A DNA stretch of 64,000 nucleotides. It comes from Pseudomonas tremae. GTDB lineage: Bacteria > Pseudomonadota > Gammaproteobacteria > Pseudomonadales > Pseudomonadaceae. The translations under genes and the position numbers were made by a program. Every line of letters begins with the position of its first letter. Position 1 is the stretch's first letter. This document shows, piece after piece, positions 61,281 through 64,000 of this stretch. The DNA lies in assembly GCF_001401155.1 (NCBI RefSeq), contig NZ_LJRO01000090.1, positions 124,001 to 188,000 of the forward strand, given 5' to 3'. The notes below the pieces were generated by a model, which saw only the letters and a list, made by a program, of their open reading frames with translations, was not told the DNA's origin and did no database searches.

Positions 61281-62162
61281 TCATTCGCTGTAAGGCAACG
61301 ACAGGTAGTACTGACCCAGTTCGGTCAGTCTGCCTTCGTCGCTTAACAGACTGGAAAAATGCGGGTCGTGATTCATGCGCCCAGTGAACCAGGCGTATCT
61401 GAACACGTCGGCTCGTCCCTCAAGCGTGGCAACCATATCGGCCATTTGCTGCTTTTGCTTTTCCACAGAGTCAATCTGCATTCCGTCATTCAGGCTGTGC
61501 CAATTGGCGAACTCCGTGACCCATACCGGCTTCCCGTAGCGTGTCAGCCTGTCGAGCATTCCTGACATACCGTAGTCGTACCAGTGAAAGGCCAGATAGT
61601 CGACCTGAGGATCGCGATTCTGGTTCAGGGAGCGATAGGCTGCGTAGAACGCGTCGAGCCATATCACAGGGTCGCCGTAGCCCGGCTGGGTTCCCCAGTT
61701 CATGGCCGGGCCTACCAGTTTTACCCCGGTCTGCGCTGAAATCTGTTCCAGCCTTGGCCAGAAGCGGGCAACTGCTTCGGGGCTCATGTTGGCTTGATCC
61801 ATCAGATTGGGTTCGTTGATGACCAATAGATAGCGGATGGCGGGATGTGCCTGCAGATAGAGTTTCAGCTGGCCGTCATCGACGTTGTCGTTCCAGACCA
61901 TCGGGATGAAGTCCACGCCATACAGTGCGGCATAGTCGTAGGATGCCAGGCGGTCGTGGGGTTTCGGGCTCCAGTTGTACCACCAGCTCAGGCCTGACGA
62001 TAAAGTGCTGAGGTCGGCGGGTGACGTGATGTCGTAGGCGATACCGCGCTTGGCGCTTTTACTGGCGGCCCACGTCGAGGCGGTCGATGCGCAGAGCAGC
62101 AGCGCCAAAAGGGCATATAAGGGCAGGGTATGGAGGGTGGCCGACAGCTTGCGCAGCATCAT
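61281..62162 (-). CDS. Secreted glycoside hydrolase, GH128-like (asl1-type) beta-1,3-glucanase
   Basis: Exported enzyme of 293 residues. The signal peptide (LPLYALLALLLCASTASTWA) ends before ASKSAKRGIAYD. The TIM-barrel carries the acid/base glutamate in LLVINEPNLMDQ and the nucleophile glutamate in VWVTEFANWHSL, with YLAFHWYDYG between, as in the GH128 'glycosyl hydrolase catalytic core' proteins. AAGGA lies upstream of the paired ATG (62162/62159). GH128 enzymes cleave beta-1,3-glucan. Its direction and distance suggest an independent transcript, but it is functionally close to the GH3 enzyme nearby. Confidence 0.85.
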   Translation of the reverse strand: MMLRKLSATLHTLPLYALLALLLCASTASTWAASKSAKRGIAYDITSPADLSTLSSGLSWWYNWSPKPHDRLASYDYAALYGVDFIPMVWNDNVDDGQLKLYLQAHPAIRYLLVINEPNLMDQANMSPEAVARFWPRLEQISAQTGVKLVGPAMNWGTQPGYGDPVIWLDAFYAAYRSLNQNRDPQVDYLAFHWYDYGMSGMLDRLTRYGKPVWVTEFANWHSLNDGMQIDSVEKQKQQMADMVATLEGRADVFRYAWFTGRMNHDPHFSSLLSDEGRLTELGQYYLSLPYSE

Positions 62163-62302
62163 GGGGTGTCTTCCTTGAAGTGAGGGGAGCAAACAGGCAT
62201 AAACGGATTCAAGCAGCAAACATGCCAGCGCTTTCAAACCCACTCACGTTGGCATCCGCTTTATGCCCCCGCCACGTACGCTGGCCGCTCAGGGCGCAGG
62301 TC

Positions 62303-62782
62303 TTACCACGGATCCCCCTCTGCCTGACGCAGGTCCAGTGTGCCGCTGTCGCTGAAGCGCAGGGTGCCGAATAACCCGCCAGCCAGTTTGCCGCGCAACG
62401 TATAAGGCAGATTGTCCAGGCGCTGGCTTTGCGAAAGGCCTAGCGCCTGGCGCAAGGCGGCAAAGGCCGAGACACTGACCGGGACCACCAGCACAGCCTC
62501 GGAGAAGCGTCCTACCGTACCTTTCTGGTTGCTGACACCGGACGCCAGCAGCTTTCCATTCACGTCCAGGTCCAGTGCCACGCCGGTGTAATTGATCTCG
62601 GCATCGTTGGGGTTCTGAACACGCAGTGTGACTGCCATGCGCAGCTCCAGGCCCTGTCCGGGGATGGGTTCGATACCGACGACGTTGATCGCAAGCGGGT
62701 CTCGATGGGGCAGCAATGCACATGCACTCAGGGTGAGAACGAGCAGGCCTGAAAGCAGGGCACGGATCGGGCGTAGCGACAT
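62303..62782 (-). CDS. LEA14-like (WHy domain) lipoprotein
   Basis: Envelope lipoprotein of 159 residues. The lipobox is TLSACAL (cysteine near residue 21). The body is a LEA type 2 / water-stress-hypersensitive-response (WHy) domain: LELRMAVTLRVQNPNDAEINYTGVALDLDVNGKLLASGVS with the conserved N-P-N turn. ATG 62780-62782 has GGAG six bases upstream, better than the ATG five codons earlier. Such proteins occur widely in pseudomonads; a protective or envelope role is supposed but unproven. It diverges from the thiolase gene. Confidence 0.87.
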   Translation of the reverse strand: MSLRPIRALLSGLLVLTLSACALLPHRDPLAINVVGIEPIPGQGLELRMAVTLRVQNPNDAEINYTGVALDLDVNGKLLASGVSNQKGTVGRFSEAVLVVPVSVSAFAALRQALGLSQSQRLDNLPYTLRGKLAGGLFGTLRFSDSGTLDLRQAEGDPW

Positions 62783-62959
62783 TGGTGGCTCCGGCATCGT
62801 GAGGGTGTTGGTCTTTCAGACCCCTTCTTGCAGAAGAGATTCGGCCTGCAGGGCGCAATCCACAGATACCCGCTAATCTGCCTGCCTTACCCGTTGCGTC
62901 CTTATCGCCGCGGGTTGATCATTTCAGCAATACCAACAAGAACAAGACTGGAGATAGCC

Positions 62960-64000
62960 ATGTCCATAGAAAGGACGATTTCGCATCACGACCCCGTGGT
63001 CATCGTGAGTGCTGCACGCACGCCCATGGGCGGTTTTCAGGGTGACCTGCAGAGCCTCGGCGCAACCCGCCTCGGGGCAATCGCCATTCGCGCAGCCGTC
63101 GAACGGGCCGGGATCGAACCCGCCGACGTAGAGCAGGTGTTGTTTGGGTGTGTGCTGCCGGCTGGCCTGGGGCAGGCGCCTGCCCGGCAAGCGGCGCTGG
63201 GTGCGGGCCTGAGCACAGCAACGCTGTGCAGCACCGTCAACAAAATGTGCGGCTCAGGCATGCAGACAGTGATCATGGCCCATGACTTGCTGCTGGCAGG
63301 CAGCGCTAAGGTAGTGGTGGCTGGGGGCATGGAAAGCATGTCCAACGCGCCTTATCTGCTGGATCGTGCGCGCAGCGGCTATCGCATGGGGCACGGCAAG
63401 GTACTGGATCACATGTTCCTCGACGGCCTCGAAGATGCCTATGAACCCGGTCGACTGATGGGCACCTTCGCCGAGGACTGCGCTCAGCGCCACGGCTTCA
63501 GTCGTGAGGCCCAGGACGCATTCGCCTTGGCTTCACTGGCTCGTGCGCAGCGCGCCATCGCCGACGGGCACTTCGACGCCGAGATTGTTCCGGTGCAGGC
63601 CACGATGGGCAAAGAGTTCAGGTTGATCGCTCACGACGAACAGCCTCCCAAGGCTCGCCCGGAGAAGATCCCGACGCTCAAGCCAGCCTTTCGCGAGGGC
63701 GGGACCGTGACGGCGGCTAACGCCAGCTCGATCTCGGACGGCGCGGCGGCGCTGGTGCTGATGCGTCAGTCGCAAGCGCAGCAACGAGGCCTGCAGCAAT
63801 TGGCTGTGTTTCATGCGCATGCCGCATTCGCGGACGAACCGGGATTGTTCCCTACCGCACCTATCGGGGCCATCCAGCGTCTGCTGAGCAAAGCGGGTTG
63901 GGCTGTAGATGATGTTGACCTGTTTGAAATCAACGAGGCCTTTGCGGTCGTGCCGCTGGTGGCAATGAGCGAGTTGGGGCTTGCCCATGAGAAAGTCAAC
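62960..64000 (+). CDS. Acetyl-CoA acetyltransferase (thiolase), N-terminal part (runs off the window)
   Basis: Thiolase; the first 347 codons are present and the gene continues past 64000. GGAG precedes ATG 62960. The nucleophile cysteine is in STVNKMCGSGMQTVIMA (near residue 100), after VVIVSAARTPMGGF at the N-terminus. GGTVTAANASSISDGAAALVL and the histidine-type loop FEINEAFAVVPLVAM of the C-terminal half follow. The last catalytic cysteine block (CxG) must lie outside. Length and motifs fit a biosynthetic or degradative acetyl-CoA C-acetyltransferase; which of the two cannot be told. Confidence 0.92.
   Translation, partial: MSIERTISHHDPVVIVSAARTPMGGFQGDLQSLGATRLGAIAIRAAVERAGIEPADVEQVLFGCVLPAGLGQAPARQAALGAGLSTATLCSTVNKMCGSGMQTVIMAHDLLLAGSAKVVVAGGMESMSNAPYLLDRARSGYRMGHGKVLDHMFLDGLEDAYEPGRLMGTFAEDCAQRHGFSREAQDAFALASLARAQRAIADGHFDAEIVPVQATMGKEFRLIAHDEQPPKARPEKIPTLKPAFREGGTVTAANASSISDGAAALVLMRQSQAQQRGLQQLAVFHAHAAFADEPGLFPTAPIGAIQRLLSKAGWAVDDVDLFEINEAFAVVPLVAMSELGLAHEKVN

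Overview
The window is typical Pseudomonas chromosome, most likely from the P. syringae group. It is GC-rich with dense, mostly co-directional operons. Protein families, a nirB leader with a sigma-54 promoter, a cobalamin riboswitch, a split PqiA and an MocR/SulP arrangement all fit that genus. No insertion sequence, prophage, integrase or CRISPR array is visible. One tRNA (Asn, GTT) is present. Species assignment is inference from protein resemblance only.

Layout. 1-7.5 kb: the 5' part of nirB with its sigma-54 promoter and an antitermination leader, a GNAT acetyltransferase, rlhA, and a three-gene ABC importer headed by a cobalamin riboswitch. 7.9-11.1 kb: an Ais-like histidine phosphatase, a PAP2 phosphatase and a ColR-like response regulator, then a convergent GGDEF protein with a degraded active site. 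11.3-15.1 kb: tRNA-Asn, a 27-residue membrane peptide, an MocR regulator and a SulP anion transporter with an unusual leader. 15.1-25 kb: a two-component system divergent from an RND tripartite efflux operon that also carries a MipA/OmpV protein, then a secreted CPG2-type carboxypeptidase. 25-26.5 kb: a VOC protein and a LysR regulator.

26.7-34.5 kb: a complete type I secretion system (TolC-like, HlyB-like, HlyD-like) followed by an 837-residue RTX protein built of five repeated modules with no recognisable enzyme domain. 34.7-38.8 kb: a GST, a GAF sensor kinase and a serralysin-type M10 metalloprotease. 39.1-46.5 kb: a regulated catabolic operon (amidase, DeoR repressor, carbamoylase-type M20 hydrolase, two kinases of the choline kinase/APH fold, a small membrane protein, a sodium:solute symporter). 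Its substrate is not evident, and it is the best candidate here for an undescribed pathway. 46.6-47.4 kb: a pirin gene broken by one extra GGCT unit.

48.5-53.8 kb: the pqi intermembrane lipid transport operon with PqiA split in two, and a protealysin-like M4 protease with its emfourin-type inhibitor. 54-57.4 kb: small envelope proteins, a MATE exporter and a TetR regulator. 57.4-64 kb: a secreted GH3 beta-glucosidase with a PA14 insert, a co-transcribed small secreted protein, a GH128-like glucanase, a LEA14-like lipoprotein and the 5' part of a thiolase.

Themes: export and envelope maintenance (RND, T1SS, MATE, pqi, Ais/PAP2), three secreted or potentially secreted proteases/peptidases (M10, M4, M20), and glucan-active enzymes, as expected of a plant-associated bacterium. 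All calls come from reading the sequence; no database search was run.
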